DNA of 64,000 nt from Comamonas odontotermitis (GTDB lineage Bacteria > Pseudomonadota > Gammaproteobacteria > Burkholderiales > Burkholderiaceae_C). Under the pieces are notes generated by a model. That model searched no databases. It was not told the DNA's origin and was given only the letters and a program-made list of their open reading frames with translations. Shown here piece by piece: positions 47,920 to 56,405 of the stretch (positions are counted from its first letter, which is position 1; each line of letters opens with the position of its first letter). The stretch is taken from the NCBI RefSeq assembly GCF_014207855.1, contig NZ_JACHKZ010000005.1:149570-213569 (forward strand), in the 5' to 3' direction. A program made the translations under genes and the position numbers.

Positions 47920-49209
47920 ATGGCCATCGACTCCCGCCTCTCCAATTTCCGCGCCCTCAACCCTGCACAACGCTGGGATCACATTGCACAGGCCTGCCAG
48001 CTGAGCGACGAGGAGCGCGCGCTGATCGCGCAACCCGGCGCGCTTCCGCACGCACTGGCCGACGGCATGATCGAGAACGTGATCGGCACCTTCGAGCTGC
48101 CCATCGGCGTCGCCGGCAATTTCCAGATCAACGGCCGCGACGTGCTGGTGCCGCTGGCCGTGGAAGAGCCATCCATCATCGCCGCAGCGTCGTACATGGC
48201 CAAGCTCGCACGCGACAGCGGCGGTTTCCAGACATCGAGCACCCAGCCGCTGATGCGTGCACAGGTACAGATCGTCGGGCTCAGCGACCCTTATGGCGCG
48301 CGTATTGCGCTCTTCCAGGCGCGGGACGAGATCATCGCGCTCGCCAATAGCCGCGACAAAGTGCTGATTGGCCTGGGCGGCGGTTGCAAAGACATTGAAG
48401 TGCATGTGTTCCCCAGCTCGCCGCGCGGCGCCATGGTGGTGATGCACCTGATCGTGGATGTGCGCGACGCCATGGGCGCGAACACGGTCAACACCATGGC
48501 TGAATCAGTATCACCGCTGGTGGAAAAGCTGACGGGCGGCTCGGTGCGCCTGCGCATCCTGTCGAACCTGGCCGACCTGCGCCTCGCCCGCGCCCGTGTG
48601 CGGCTCACACCTCAAACTCTGGCGACCCCGGAGCGCAGCGGCGAGGAAATCATTGAAGGCATTCTGGATGCCTACACCTTTGCCGCCATCGACCCCTACC
48701 GCGCAGCCACACACAACAAAGGCATCATGAACGGGATCGATCCCGTGATCGTCGCCACCGGCAATGACTGGCGCGCAGTGGAAGCTGGTGCGCATGCATA
48801 TGCCTGCCGCAGTGGTCACTACACCTCGCTCACCACCTGGGAAAAGGACAACAGCGGCGCGCTGGTGGGCACCATCGAGTTGCCCATGCCGGTGGGCCTG
48901 GTCGGCGGTGCCACCAAGACGCACCCGGTGGCGCGCCTGGCGCTCAAGATCATGGGCGTTCAATCCGCGCAGGAACTGGGCGAGATTGCTGCCGCCGTAG
49001 GCCTGGCACAGAACCTGGGTGCGCTGCGCGCGCTTGCGACCGAAGGCATTCAGCGCGGCCACATGGCGCTGCACGCCCGCAACATTGCGCTGGTGGCGGG
49101 CGCCGTGGGTGAAGAGGTCGACCAGGTGGCCCGGCGCCTGGCCGCAGAACACGACGTGCGCACCGACCGTGCGCTGGAAGTGCTGGCGCAATTGCGCGCC
49201 GCGCAGTAA
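47920..49209 (+). CDS. mvaA: Degradative HMG-CoA reductase (class II, NAD-dependent mevalonate oxidation)
   Basis: A 429-residue class II HMG-CoA reductase. The class II enzymes of Pseudomonas mevalonii oxidise mevalonate to HMG-CoA with NAD+ and CoA, allowing growth on mevalonate. The key catalytic residues align exactly in numbering: E83 (VEEPS), K267 (HNKGIMNG), D283 (GNDWRAV) and H381 (GHMALHARN). [18 protein letters not shown] and [11 protein letters not shown] are class signatures. The start at 47920 gives [10 protein letters not shown], close to the P. mevalonii N-terminus; an ATG at 47878 also exists. Its product fits the HMG-CoA lyase at 25 kb. Divergent from the MocR regulator. In bacteria lacking a mevalonate-pathway isoprenoid route this enzyme is catabolic. 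Confidence 0.94.
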   Translation: MAIDSRLSNFRALNPAQRWDHIAQACQLSDEERALIAQPGALPHALADGMIENVIGTFELPIGVAGNFQINGRDVLVPLAVEEPSIIAAASYMAKLARDSGGFQTSSTQPLMRAQVQIVGLSDPYGARIALFQARDEIIALANSRDKVLIGLGGGCKDIEVHVFPSSPRGAMVVMHLIVDVRDAMGANTVNTMAESVSPLVEKLTGGSVRLRILSNLADLRLARARVRLTPQTLATPERSGEEIIEGILDAYTFAAIDPYRAATHNKGIMNGIDPVIVATGNDWRAVEAGAHAYACRSGHYTSLTTWEKDNSGALVGTIELPMPVGLVGGATKTHPVARLALKIMGVQSAQELGEIAAAVGLAQNLGALRALATEGIQRGHMALHARNIALVAGAVGEEVDQVARRLAAEHDVRTDRALEVLAQLRAAQ

Positions 49210-49264
49210 ACACCCTGCTCAGGGAGCACTCCAGCACTCGTGCTCTTGAAGGCCTACCGCGCGC

Positions 49265-49936
49265 TCACACCAGTTGTGGCAGTTCACCCATGTGCGCAAA
49301 ACAGCGCGATGCACCAGCGGCTTCCAGCTCATGCGCCGGGCACACGGCATGCAGTGGCGGATGGTAGGCCCACACCGTGGCCTGCGCGGCCACGCCCGCC
49401 TGCGTTCCCGTTACGCTGTCTTCAATGACGAGGCAACGTTGGGGATCGGCGTCCAGCGCCGCAGCCGCAGCCAGGTACACATCCGGAAAAGGCTTGGTGC
49501 GCGGCAACTCGTGCCCGCTGAAAATACGGCCCTCAAAGTACGGCAACAAACCGGTGATCCGCAGTTGCATCTCCACCTTCTTGCGATCTGCTCCCGAAGC
49601 ACAGGCAATCTGCCCGCCCATCTGCGCATGCAGTGCCTTTACAGCCTCTACGGCACCCTCGATTGCCTTCACATCCTTCTCCAGCGCCGTATTGCGGCGC
49701 TCATAGAACTCTTCCATCCAGACATCGGTCAAAGGCTTGCCAGTGTTGGCCTCGATCAGGTCTTTCTGGCTGCGCACCATCTTGCCGATGAACAGCTGCA
49801 GGCACGCTTCGCTCGTAAGCGCCCAACCTGCTTCATTGAGCATGGCGCAGAGCACGCGGTTGGTGATCGTTTCGCTGTCTACCAGCACGCCATCGCAGTC
49901 AAACAGTACTGCTTCAAAGCGGGCAATCCTAGTCAT
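49265..49936 (-). CDS. HAD-superfamily phosphatase (phosphoglycolate/6-phosphogluconate-phosphatase-like)
   Basis: A 223-residue HAD hydrolase with motif I DCDGVLVDSE (nucleophile Asp in DCDG), a helical cap domain, motif II CASGADRKKVE and motif III/IV around GHELPRTKPFPDVYLAAA and LVIEDSVTGTQAGVAA. The order and length match the YieH/YcjU/phosphoglycolate phosphatase subgroup, so it dephosphorylates a small phospho-metabolite. It converges on the HMG-CoA reductase gene. Exact substrate cannot be named from motifs. Confidence 0.85.
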   Translation of the reverse strand: MTRIARFEAVLFDCDGVLVDSETITNRVLCAMLNEAGWALTSEACLQLFIGKMVRSQKDLIEANTGKPLTDVWMEEFYERRNTALEKDVKAIEGAVEAVKALHAQMGGQIACASGADRKKVEMQLRITGLLPYFEGRIFSGHELPRTKPFPDVYLAAAAALDADPQRCLVIEDSVTGTQAGVAAQATVWAYHPPLHAVCPAHELEAAGASRCFAHMGELPQLV

Positions 49937-49973
49937 TTCGTATCCTCATGGGTGTGCGCAGACCATGGACCAG

Positions 49974-50384
49974 TCAGAACTGGTCACCGTCCACATAAAA
50001 CCAGCGCCCGTGCTCCTGCACGAAACGGCTGCGCTCATGCAGCCGCACAGCGCGGCCCTGTACTTTATAGCGAGCGACGAATTCAACCTCTGCATGCGTG
50101 TCGTCCTGCGCTTGAAAGTCTTTCACCTCCAGTCCCAACCAATGGCATTGCGGATCGAAATCCAGGCTGGGGGGGCGCTGCGGCGCGTGCCAGGTGGCCA
50201 GCAGATAAGGAGCCCGCTCCATAACAAACGCGGTATAGCGGGAGCGCATCAACCGCTCGGCGTCCGGCGCCGGGGTGTGCAGAAAGTCGTCGATAAAGCG
50301 GCCGCAGCATGCGCTGTACGCCACCGCTGATCCACAAGGGCACGCAGTAGCGTCGGTGCCTGCTGCCGCTTTCTTCTTGGCCAT
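49974..50384 (-). CDS. YchJ-like SEC-C motif protein
   Basis: A 136-residue protein. An N-terminal SEC-C metal-binding motif with CPCGSAVAYSACCGRF (four Cys) is followed by the YchJ domain. The latter includes AERLMRSRYTAFVMERAPYLLATWH and ends in RFVQEHGRWFYVDGDQF. Function unknown; SEC-C motifs bind Zn. ATG 50384 with AAAGAGA in front was preferred to an 83-residue-longer upstream extension that lacks similarity to the family. Confidence 0.85.
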   Translation of the reverse strand: MAKKKAAAGTDATACPCGSAVAYSACCGRFIDDFLHTPAPDAERLMRSRYTAFVMERAPYLLATWHAPQRPPSLDFDPQCHWLGLEVKDFQAQDDTHAEVEFVARYKVQGRAVRLHERSRFVQEHGRWFYVDGDQF

Positions 50385-50439
50385 GGCTCTGTCTCTTTTC
50401 AGTATTTGCAACGGGATCGCCGTTTGCGCCGCCTCTGAA

Positions 50440-50460
50440 GTGCCTCCTTGTTGGAGGCAC
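50440..50460. promoter_or_regulatory. Stable hairpin in the YchJ/DUF421 divergent gap
   Basis: GTGCCTCC (50440-50447) and GGAGGCAC (50453-50460) form a perfect 8-bp stem with a TTGTT loop, about 56 bp before the YchJ-like start. No T-run follows on either strand, so it is not a simple terminator. It could be an operator or an mRNA leader structure. The rest of the 297-bp gap shows nothing recognisable. Confidence 0.35.
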
Positions 50461-50681
50461 GCTGGCAGCAAAGCCCGTATTGTGCCAAATATGCCTTTAG
50501 CGCATACAGAATGCACACAAGTAGCTACTGGAACAATAGCAAAAAGACAACCATGCCAGAGCCTGCCTGCGTACAGGGTAAACCTCGCCCTGCACAGACT
50601 GCGGACTATGATTGCCTGGTCAGCGGGCACATTGCAGGCACATGCAGGCGCCGCCCGTCCACAGGTTCTGAGGAGTCAGCC

Positions 50682-51179
50682 ATGTTTTCTATGAGTGTTC
50701 CGTGGTGGGAATTTGTCGTGCGCGGCTTTGTGGTCTATGCGTTCTTGCTGGTGTTTCTGCGCATGACCGGACGCCGCCAGATCGGGCAGTACGATCCATT
50801 CGATCTGATTTTGTTGCTGATCCTGTCGAACGCCGTGCAGAACTCGATGAACGCGGGCGACAACTCCTTGATCGGTGGCCTCATCTCGGCCACGACACTG
50901 ATTGCCTGCCACTCCATCATGGCGCAGCTGAGCTATCGCAGCAGAAGGATATCGCGCTGGGTCGATGGCATTCCCAAGCGGCTCATCTCCAACGGCCAGG
51001 TCAACCGGCAGGTGATGGATGCCGAGCTCATCACGAGCGATGACCTGAAAGCCGCCCTGCGCGGCGCCGGCTGCCTGCACACCTACGAGGTAGAGCAGGC
51101 CACCATCGAAACCAATGGCCAGATCACGATTGTGCTGCGCAACCGCGACAGCACCGAGGACGCACCCGACGGGGTGTAG
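50682..51179 (+). CDS. DUF421 membrane protein (YetF-like)
   Basis: A 165-residue inner-membrane protein. Three N-terminal helices (about 7-85, with VYAFLLVFLRMTGRRQIGQYDPFDLILLLILSNAVQNSM as the family core) are followed by a cytoplasmic domain of the YetF type (SRWVDGIPKRLISNGQVNRQVMDAELITSDDLKAALR). No confirmed function. The start at 50682 has GAGGAG upstream. Its stop codon abuts the stop codon of the convergent aliA gene with no bases between. Confidence 0.88.
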   Translation: MFSMSVPWWEFVVRGFVVYAFLLVFLRMTGRRQIGQYDPFDLILLLILSNAVQNSMNAGDNSLIGGLISATTLIACHSIMAQLSYRSRRISRWVDGIPKRLISNGQVNRQVMDAELITSDDLKAALRGAGCLHTYEVEQATIETNGQITIVLRNRDSTEDAPDGV

Positions 51180-52823
51180 CTAGGCAAGTGCCACTTTCAA
51201 TTGCTCGCGCAGTTTGAACTTCTGGATTTTTCCCGACGGTGTGGCAGGCATTTGCGCCAATACCACCAGGCGTTCAGGCAGGTAGTGCGGAGCCACCTTC
51301 TGCGCTCGCAGGAAGTCGGTCACATCCCCCAGCGTCGGCTCCACCGCCCCTGGCTTGAGCACGATCACCGCACAGGCGCGCTCGCCCAAACGCTCGTCCG
51401 GATAGGCCACCACGGCAGCCTGGGCAACGGCCGGGTGCCTGTAGAGCAGGGATTCCACCTCTACCACCGGAATGTTCTCTCCGCCACGGATGATCACATC
51501 CTTGCTGCGGCCGGTGATGCGGATATAGCCTTGCGCATCCATGCGCGCCTGGTCGCCGGTATCGAACCAGCCGTCTTCGGTGGTGGCATTGAGATGCGGG
51601 CGCTTCAGATAGCCGCCAAAGTTGGAGTTGGCCCTGACCCACAACTGGCCAATTTCGCCGCGTGGCAGCTCCTGGCCCAGATCATCCACCACCTTCACCT
51701 CCGCGCCGGGCAATGGCAGACCATCGGTTTCCACCGCGCGTTGCGCGCTGTCGCTGGGCAATGTGGTGGTCACCGCCCCGTTCTCCGACATACCCCAGGC
51801 CGAGATGATCTGCACTCCCAATGCCGCCTGCGCCTGCTCGACCAGCGGCCCGGGTATCGGCGCGCCCGCACACAGAAAGGTCCGCAGACTGGGCACCGGG
51901 CCGCTCACCGCTACTTCGCGCGACAAATCGGCCAAAAACGGCGTCGATGCCATCGTGAAGGTGCAACGCCATTGCCGTATCAGCTGCGCGGCAGTGGCAG
52001 CATTCCAGACATCCAGCAGCACCGCCGTCGCGCCCAGCATCACCGGCATCATCAACCCGTACATGAAACCGGTCTGGTGCGCCATGGGCGACGCCATCAA
52101 TACCGCATCAGCGCTGTTCAAGGCCAGCCGTTCGGCATAGGCATTGATGTTGGCCATCAAGGTATTGGACGAGTGCATGACACCCTTGGGCTCACCCGTG
52201 GTGCCGCTGGTATAGATGAGCTGTGTGACGGCGTCGGGCTGTACCCGGTTTTGTTTCAGAATCTGCACCGCATCGGCATCCTCTTCCCACGCAGGTTGTG
52301 CGAGCAGGGCCTCAAAGCTGTCAGCACCCGCTCCACCGATCGCCACGACATGCTGCAAGTGCGGCAACTGCGGCTGAATGCCTTTGAGCATGGCTTCGTA
52401 ATCCACATTGCGAAAGTTCTTGAGCACGACGATCACCTTGGCTTCACCATGGCCGAGCATGAACAGCAGTTCGCGCTCGCGGAAGATCGGCATCAAGGGA
52501 TTGAGCACAGCACCAATGCGCGCGCATGCCAGGTACAGCACCGTGAGCTGCCAGACATTGGGCAACTGGCAGGCCACCACATCGGCGGGCCGCACACCCA
52601 GTCGCCACAACCCCACCGCTACACGATTGGCCATGCGAGCCAGCTCTGCATAGCAAAATGGCTGCGCAGCCTCTTCACCAGCGCGCTGCCCTACCAGCGC
52701 CAGCCGGTCGGGCCACTGGCGCGCCGCGTGGTCCAGGGCATCGTTGATGGTGATGTCCCGCCACCAGCCTTGGCTTCGCATCTGCGCGCGGCGCGGTGCC
52801 AGCAATACGGCATCAAACTGCAT
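51180..52823 (-). CDS. aliA: Cyclohexanecarboxylate-CoA ligase
   Basis: A 547-residue ANL ligase that would activate cyclohexanecarboxylate to its CoA ester, the first step of the aliphatic-ring pathway. A3 motif YTSGTTGEPKGVMHS, A5 AWGMSENGAVTT, A7 GWFDTGDQARMD, A8 TGRSKDVIIRGGENIPVVEVE and A10 PSGKIQKFKLREQ are intact. Length and N-terminal pattern (RRAQMRSQGWWRDITIND) resemble AliA of Rhodopseudomonas palustris. The neighbours aliB, badI and badH make the assignment firm at pathway level. AGGAGA precedes ATG 52823. Only an assay would exclude another ring or branched acid as substrate. Confidence 0.88.
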   Translation of the reverse strand: MQFDAVLLAPRRAQMRSQGWWRDITINDALDHAARQWPDRLALVGQRAGEEAAQPFCYAELARMANRVAVGLWRLGVRPADVVACQLPNVWQLTVLYLACARIGAVLNPLMPIFRERELLFMLGHGEAKVIVVLKNFRNVDYEAMLKGIQPQLPHLQHVVAIGGAGADSFEALLAQPAWEEDADAVQILKQNRVQPDAVTQLIYTSGTTGEPKGVMHSSNTLMANINAYAERLALNSADAVLMASPMAHQTGFMYGLMMPVMLGATAVLLDVWNAATAAQLIRQWRCTFTMASTPFLADLSREVAVSGPVPSLRTFLCAGAPIPGPLVEQAQAALGVQIISAWGMSENGAVTTTLPSDSAQRAVETDGLPLPGAEVKVVDDLGQELPRGEIGQLWVRANSNFGGYLKRPHLNATTEDGWFDTGDQARMDAQGYIRITGRSKDVIIRGGENIPVVEVESLLYRHPAVAQAAVVAYPDERLGERACAVIVLKPGAVEPTLGDVTDFLRAQKVAPHYLPERLVVLAQMPATPSGKIQKFKLREQLKVALA

Positions 52824-52891
52824 GTGTGTCTCCTGTGTGTTTTAGGGTAGCTCCACGCCTGTTGGCTGCGCTCTGGAGTCGATCGCACCAC

Positions 52892-54043
52892 CTAGGCAGG
52901 CACGGCCTGCCTGCCAGCACGGTCGCGGGCAATGATGGTCTTCATGATCTGGGCCGTGCCGTCACCAATCTGAAAGCCCAGCACATCCCGCAGGCGCTGC
53001 TCCATCACACCCCGGTCGTAGCCACCATGGCCGAACATCAACAGACACTGGTGGATGCAGTCATACGCCAGCTTGGGCGCCCACCACTTGCACATTGCTG
53101 CTTCCGCACTGTGAGGCTTTCCCTGGTCCTTGAGCCACAGGGCTTGCAGGCACAAGAGGCGCGCTGCACCCACCTGCGTATCAAAGTCGGCCAGAGGGTG
53201 CGACACACCCTGAAACGCGGACAAGGGCTTGCCGAAGGCCTGGCGCTGCGCGACGTATTGCCAGGCATCGTCCAGCGCCGCACGCGCCACGGCCAGCACC
53301 TGCAAGCCGATCAGCGCACGCGAATAGTCAAAGCCCTGCATCACCTGTACAAAGCCTTTGTTCTCATCACCCAGACGATGCGACAGCGGCACACGCACAT
53401 TGTCGAAAAACAGCGAGCCCCGGCCGATGGCGCGCTGTCCATGGCAATCAAAGCGGCTGCGCGTGATGCCCGGCAAATCCATCGGCACCAGCAAAGCCGT
53501 CACGCCGTGCGCCCCCGATTCCACCGTGCCTGTGCGGCCAAACACCACGGCAATGTCGCATTGGTCTGCGGCCGAGATGGAGGTTTTCTCGCCATTGAGC
53601 ACATAGCAGTCGCCATCGCGTTCGATCCGCAGGCGCAGGTTGGCCGCGTCCGAGCCGCCCCGGGGCTCGGTCAGCGCAATGGCGCACAGCGCCTCGCCCG
53701 CCACCATTTTCTGCAGCCACGGCCCGGTAATACTAGGCTGCCCGTGCGCCGACAGTATCTGCGCATTGAGCGACGCCAGCAGCGGAACGTACGACATGCT
53801 CAGATCCGCGCGCGCCAGCTCTTCATGCACCACCCCGGCTGCGAGGCAACCCATGCCCTGCCCGCCCAGATGCTCGGGCAACTCCGGCGCAATCAGGCCC
53901 ATGTCACCCATCTCGCGCATCAGGGTACGATCAAGAACGCGGGTCCGGTCGCGCTCCAGAAAGCCGGGGGCCACGCGCTCTTGGGCAAACCTGCGCACCG
54001 ATTGGGCCAGGGTCATCAAATCATCGTTCAAGTACGGATTCAT
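52892..54043 (-). CDS. aliB: Cyclohexanecarboxyl-CoA dehydrogenase
   Basis: A 383-residue acyl-CoA dehydrogenase that would form cyclohex-1-ene-carboxyl-CoA, passing electrons to ETF. FAD-binding motifs are CAIALTEPRGGSDAANL and FGHGGYDRGVMEQRLRDVLGFQIGDGTAQIM. At the usual catalytic glutamate position of the YEGT motif it carries aspartate (IGDGT, D361 from this start), the variation I associate with alicyclic-acyl-CoA dehydrogenases. ATG 54043, with GAGGT upstream, was chosen over the GTG at 54049. Co-directional with badI (22 bp gap) and aliA. Confidence 0.87.
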   Translation of the reverse strand: MNPYLNDDLMTLAQSVRRFAQERVAPGFLERDRTRVLDRTLMREMGDMGLIAPELPEHLGGQGMGCLAAGVVHEELARADLSMSYVPLLASLNAQILSAHGQPSITGPWLQKMVAGEALCAIALTEPRGGSDAANLRLRIERDGDCYVLNGEKTSISAADQCDIAVVFGRTGTVESGAHGVTALLVPMDLPGITRSRFDCHGQRAIGRGSLFFDNVRVPLSHRLGDENKGFVQVMQGFDYSRALIGLQVLAVARAALDDAWQYVAQRQAFGKPLSAFQGVSHPLADFDTQVGAARLLCLQALWLKDQGKPHSAEAAMCKWWAPKLAYDCIHQCLLMFGHGGYDRGVMEQRLRDVLGFQIGDGTAQIMKTIIARDRAGRQAVPA

Positions 54044-54064
54044 GGGCACCTCTTGCAGGTTGCT

Positions 54065-54847
54065 TTACCTGGCGTGTTTGCGGAAATCGGGCTTGCGCTT
54101 TTCCTTGAGCGCTGCCACGCCTTCGCGCGACTCGTCGGTGTCGTAATACAGCTTGAGCGCGTACATGCCCATGCCCGCAATGCCCGCCTGGTGCGCGGTG
54201 TCCATATTGAAGCTGCGCTTGGCGATGGCAATCGCGGTGGGGCTGCGCTCGCAGATGGTTTCAGCCCATTCCTGCACAGTGGCATCGAGCTGGTCTGGCG
54301 CTACACAAAGGTTAGCTAGGCCCATGGCCACGGCCTCCTCGCCGGAATATCGCTTGTTCAGGTACCAGATCTCGCGCGCCTTTTTCTCGCCCACCACGCG
54401 CGCCAGGAATGCCGTGCCGTAGCCGGGGTCGACCGATCCCATCTTGGGGCCCACCTGGCCGAAGATGGCCTTGTCGGAGCAGATGGTCAGATCACAGATG
54501 GTGCACAGCACATTGCCGCCGCCAATAGCATAGCCTTGCACGCGGGCGATCACCGGCTTGGGCACGTTGCGGATCGCATCGTGCAGCTCTTCCATCGGCA
54601 AGCCAATCGTGCCGCGGCCATCGTAGTTGCCATCGTGGGCCGATTGGTCGCCTCCGGTGCAGAAAGCCTTGTCGCCAGCACCGGCCAGCACGATGCAGCC
54701 TACGCTCCTGTCGTAGCCCGCCTTGTTCAGTGCACGGATCAGCTCGTCGCAGGTGGTGCCGCGAAAGGCATTCATCTTCTCGGGCCGGTTGATGGTGATC
54801 CAGGCCACGTGATTGCGCACTTCGTACAGGATGTCTTCGAATTCCAT
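54065..54847 (-). CDS. badI: 2-ketocyclohexanecarboxyl-CoA hydrolase
   Basis: A 260-residue crotonase-fold enzyme that opens the ring of 2-ketocyclohexane-1-carboxyl-CoA to give pimeloyl-CoA. The whole sequence follows R. palustris BadI closely: EFEDILYEVRNHVAW, MNAFRGTTCDELI, FCTGGDQSAHDGNYDGRG, ARVQGYAIGGGNVLCTICDL and QVGPKMGSVDPGYGTAFLAR. These match this subfamily, which shares its fold with MenB naphthoate synthase. ATG 54847 has AAGGAG at correct spacing. It is bracketed by aliB and badH. Confidence 0.93.
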   Translation of the reverse strand: MEFEDILYEVRNHVAWITINRPEKMNAFRGTTCDELIRALNKAGYDRSVGCIVLAGAGDKAFCTGGDQSAHDGNYDGRGTIGLPMEELHDAIRNVPKPVIARVQGYAIGGGNVLCTICDLTICSDKAIFGQVGPKMGSVDPGYGTAFLARVVGEKKAREIWYLNKRYSGEEAVAMGLANLCVAPDQLDATVQEWAETICERSPTAIAIAKRSFNMDTAHQAGIAGMGMYALKLYYDTDESREGVAALKEKRKPDFRKHAR

Positions 54848-54873
54848 GTGAGTCTCCTTCTTGAATGGGGCCT

Positions 54874-55638
54874 TCAACCGGCCATCGTGAGGCCGCCGGA
54901 TACGCTGATGACCTGGCCGGTCACGTAGGCAGCATCGCCGGAGGCAAAGAACAGAATCGCGCCTGGCAGGTCTTCCGGCTGACCGATGCGGCCCAGCGGG
55001 ATCGATCGGGTAAAAGCTTCAAGCAGTTTTTCCGGGTTGGCTGCGCCTTCCTTGTAGCTGGCGAACAAGGCGGTGTCTGTCGGGCCAGGGCACACCACGT
55101 TCACGGTGATGTTGTGGCGCGCATGTTCGCGCGCCAGGGTTTTGGACAGTGCCACCAATCCGCCCTTGCAGGCGGCGTACACCGCTTCGCCGGATGAACC
55201 CACACGCGCCGCATCGGATGCAATATTGACGACGCGCCCCGCCTTGCGCTCTGCCATGAGCGGTAACACCGCATGGTGCATGTGCAAGGCGCCCACCAGG
55301 TTGACGGCAATGAGCTGCTGCCATTCACCCTCGGTGGTCTTGGTGAAGGGCTTGAAAACGTCCCAACCTGCGTTGTTGACCAGGACGTCAATCGCCGCCC
55401 ACTGCTCCGCCCGCTGCACTGCGGCATCCACGCTGGCACGGTCGGTAATATCGCAAGCTATGGCCTGCGCCTGACCTCCCGCCGCAGCAACGGCACCCGC
55501 CACTGTCTGCGCTGCAGCCAACTGCTTGTCGAGCACGGTCACCCGGGCGCCTTCGGCGGCAAATCGTTTACAGGTGGCTCCGCCAATACCTCCCCCCCCG
55601 CCCGTTACTACAATATGTTGCCCATCAAAACGTGCCAT
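54874..55638 (-). CDS. badH: 2-hydroxycyclohexanecarboxyl-CoA dehydrogenase (SDR)
   Basis: A 254-residue short-chain dehydrogenase that oxidises 2-hydroxycyclohexane-1-carboxyl-CoA to the 2-keto ester with NAD+. The coenzyme loop TGGGGGIGG is at residues 12-20, NNAG at 88-91, and the catalytic triad is S141, Y154 and K158 (YAACK). The 26-bp gap to badI and the divergent MarR regulator match the bad gene arrangement of R. palustris. Confidence 0.92.
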   Translation of the reverse strand: MARFDGQHIVVTGGGGGIGGATCKRFAAEGARVTVLDKQLAAAQTVAGAVAAAGGQAQAIACDITDRASVDAAVQRAEQWAAIDVLVNNAGWDVFKPFTKTTEGEWQQLIAVNLVGALHMHHAVLPLMAERKAGRVVNIASDAARVGSSGEAVYAACKGGLVALSKTLAREHARHNITVNVVCPGPTDTALFASYKEGAANPEKLLEAFTRSIPLGRIGQPEDLPGAILFFASGDAAYVTGQVISVSGGLTMAG

Positions 55639-55696
55639 GATTCAACCTTTCTTGCGCATTGCATCGTTTAATTAGACAATATATTTACACAAATGC

Positions 55697-55710
55697 ATTG
55701 CCATGGCAAT
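55697..55710. promoter_or_regulatory. Candidate BadR operator
   Basis: ATTGCCATGGCAAT is a perfect 14-bp palindrome in the 81-bp gap between divergent badH and badR, 10 bp before the badR start. MarR proteins bind such palindromes, so it could mediate autoregulation and control of the badHI-ali genes. Confidence 0.6.
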
Positions 55711-55719
55711 ATAGAAATC

Positions 55720-56238
55720 ATGAGCAAATCCGCAAACAGCACTAGAGAAAACCCGAATCAGTTGCGAACCGATCTGGCCAATCGGCTCTACTTCAAGCTG
55801 TACCAATGCGCCAATATGTTGCATAAAACCGGTACCAAGGCCGTGGAGGCCCAGGGCCTGACGACGCAGCAGTGGGCGGTGATGGGCGCGCTCTCGCGGC
55901 CCGAATCCGCACAAGGCATGGGCATGGGAGACCTGGCGCGCTACCTGTTGATGAGCCGCCAAAACCTGACCGGCCTGCTTTCGCGCATGGAGGCCGCAGG
56001 CTATGTGCACAGCGTGCCCGACCCGGCAGACAAGCGTTCACGCCTGGTACAGCTGACAGAGGCTGGCCAGCAGGTGTGGCAGCACGATGCAGCCGAATCG
56101 ATTGGCCGCTACTACGAGCAGGCGCTGGAGGGGTTTTCAAGCAACGACATGGTTCACACCTTGCACTACCTGCTCAAGCTGCTGGACAACATGAAGGCCA
56201 TCGACGCACGGCAAAATGCAGGCAAGGAGGAGAGCTGA
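55720..56238 (+). CDS. badR: MarR-family regulator of the cyclohexanecarboxylate genes
   Basis: A 172-residue MarR-type winged-helix regulator. The DNA-binding region is GLTTQQWAVMGALSR...LARYLLMSRQNLTGLLSRMEAAGYV and the wing VPDPADKRSRLVQLT. In R. palustris, BadR represses badHI/aliAB/badK until an alicyclic CoA ester is present. The divergent position with a shared short promoter region and a palindrome supports the same role. Start 55720 gives the usual short N-terminus. Confidence 0.85.
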   Translation: MSKSANSTRENPNQLRTDLANRLYFKLYQCANMLHKTGTKAVEAQGLTTQQWAVMGALSRPESAQGMGMGDLARYLLMSRQNLTGLLSRMEAAGYVHSVPDPADKRSRLVQLTEAGQQVWQHDAAESIGRYYEQALEGFSSNDMVHTLHYLLKLLDNMKAIDARQNAGKEES

Positions 56239-56351
56239 AAGCCCATGCTCTGGGCCTTTGCCAGTCTACAAAAGCACGGCAGGCGCTGCCCTTTCCTGGA
56301 ACAAAGACCAGCGGGTTGCTCTTCTCCGACCACGGCGAGCAATCTCAATAA

Positions 56352-56387
56352 AAATGCCCCGCTGCGTTCATCCACAGCGGGGCATGG
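56352..56387 (-). terminator. Rho-independent terminator of the acyl-CoA dehydrogenase/leucine run
   Basis: ATGCCCCGCTG (56354-56364) pairs with CAGCGGGGCAT (56375-56385). On the minus strand TTTTTATT follows, giving a strong terminator directly after the stop at 56406. It closes the long minus-strand series that begins with the MerR regulator. Confidence 0.92.
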
Positions 56388-56405
56388 CGTCAAAACCAAT
56401 AGCGA

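Noticed and set aside
49224..49245. Possible hairpin terminator after the HMG-CoA reductase gene
   Set aside because: The arms GAGCAC/GTGCTC are only 6 bp with a 10-nt loop and no T-run, so I did not list it as a terminator.
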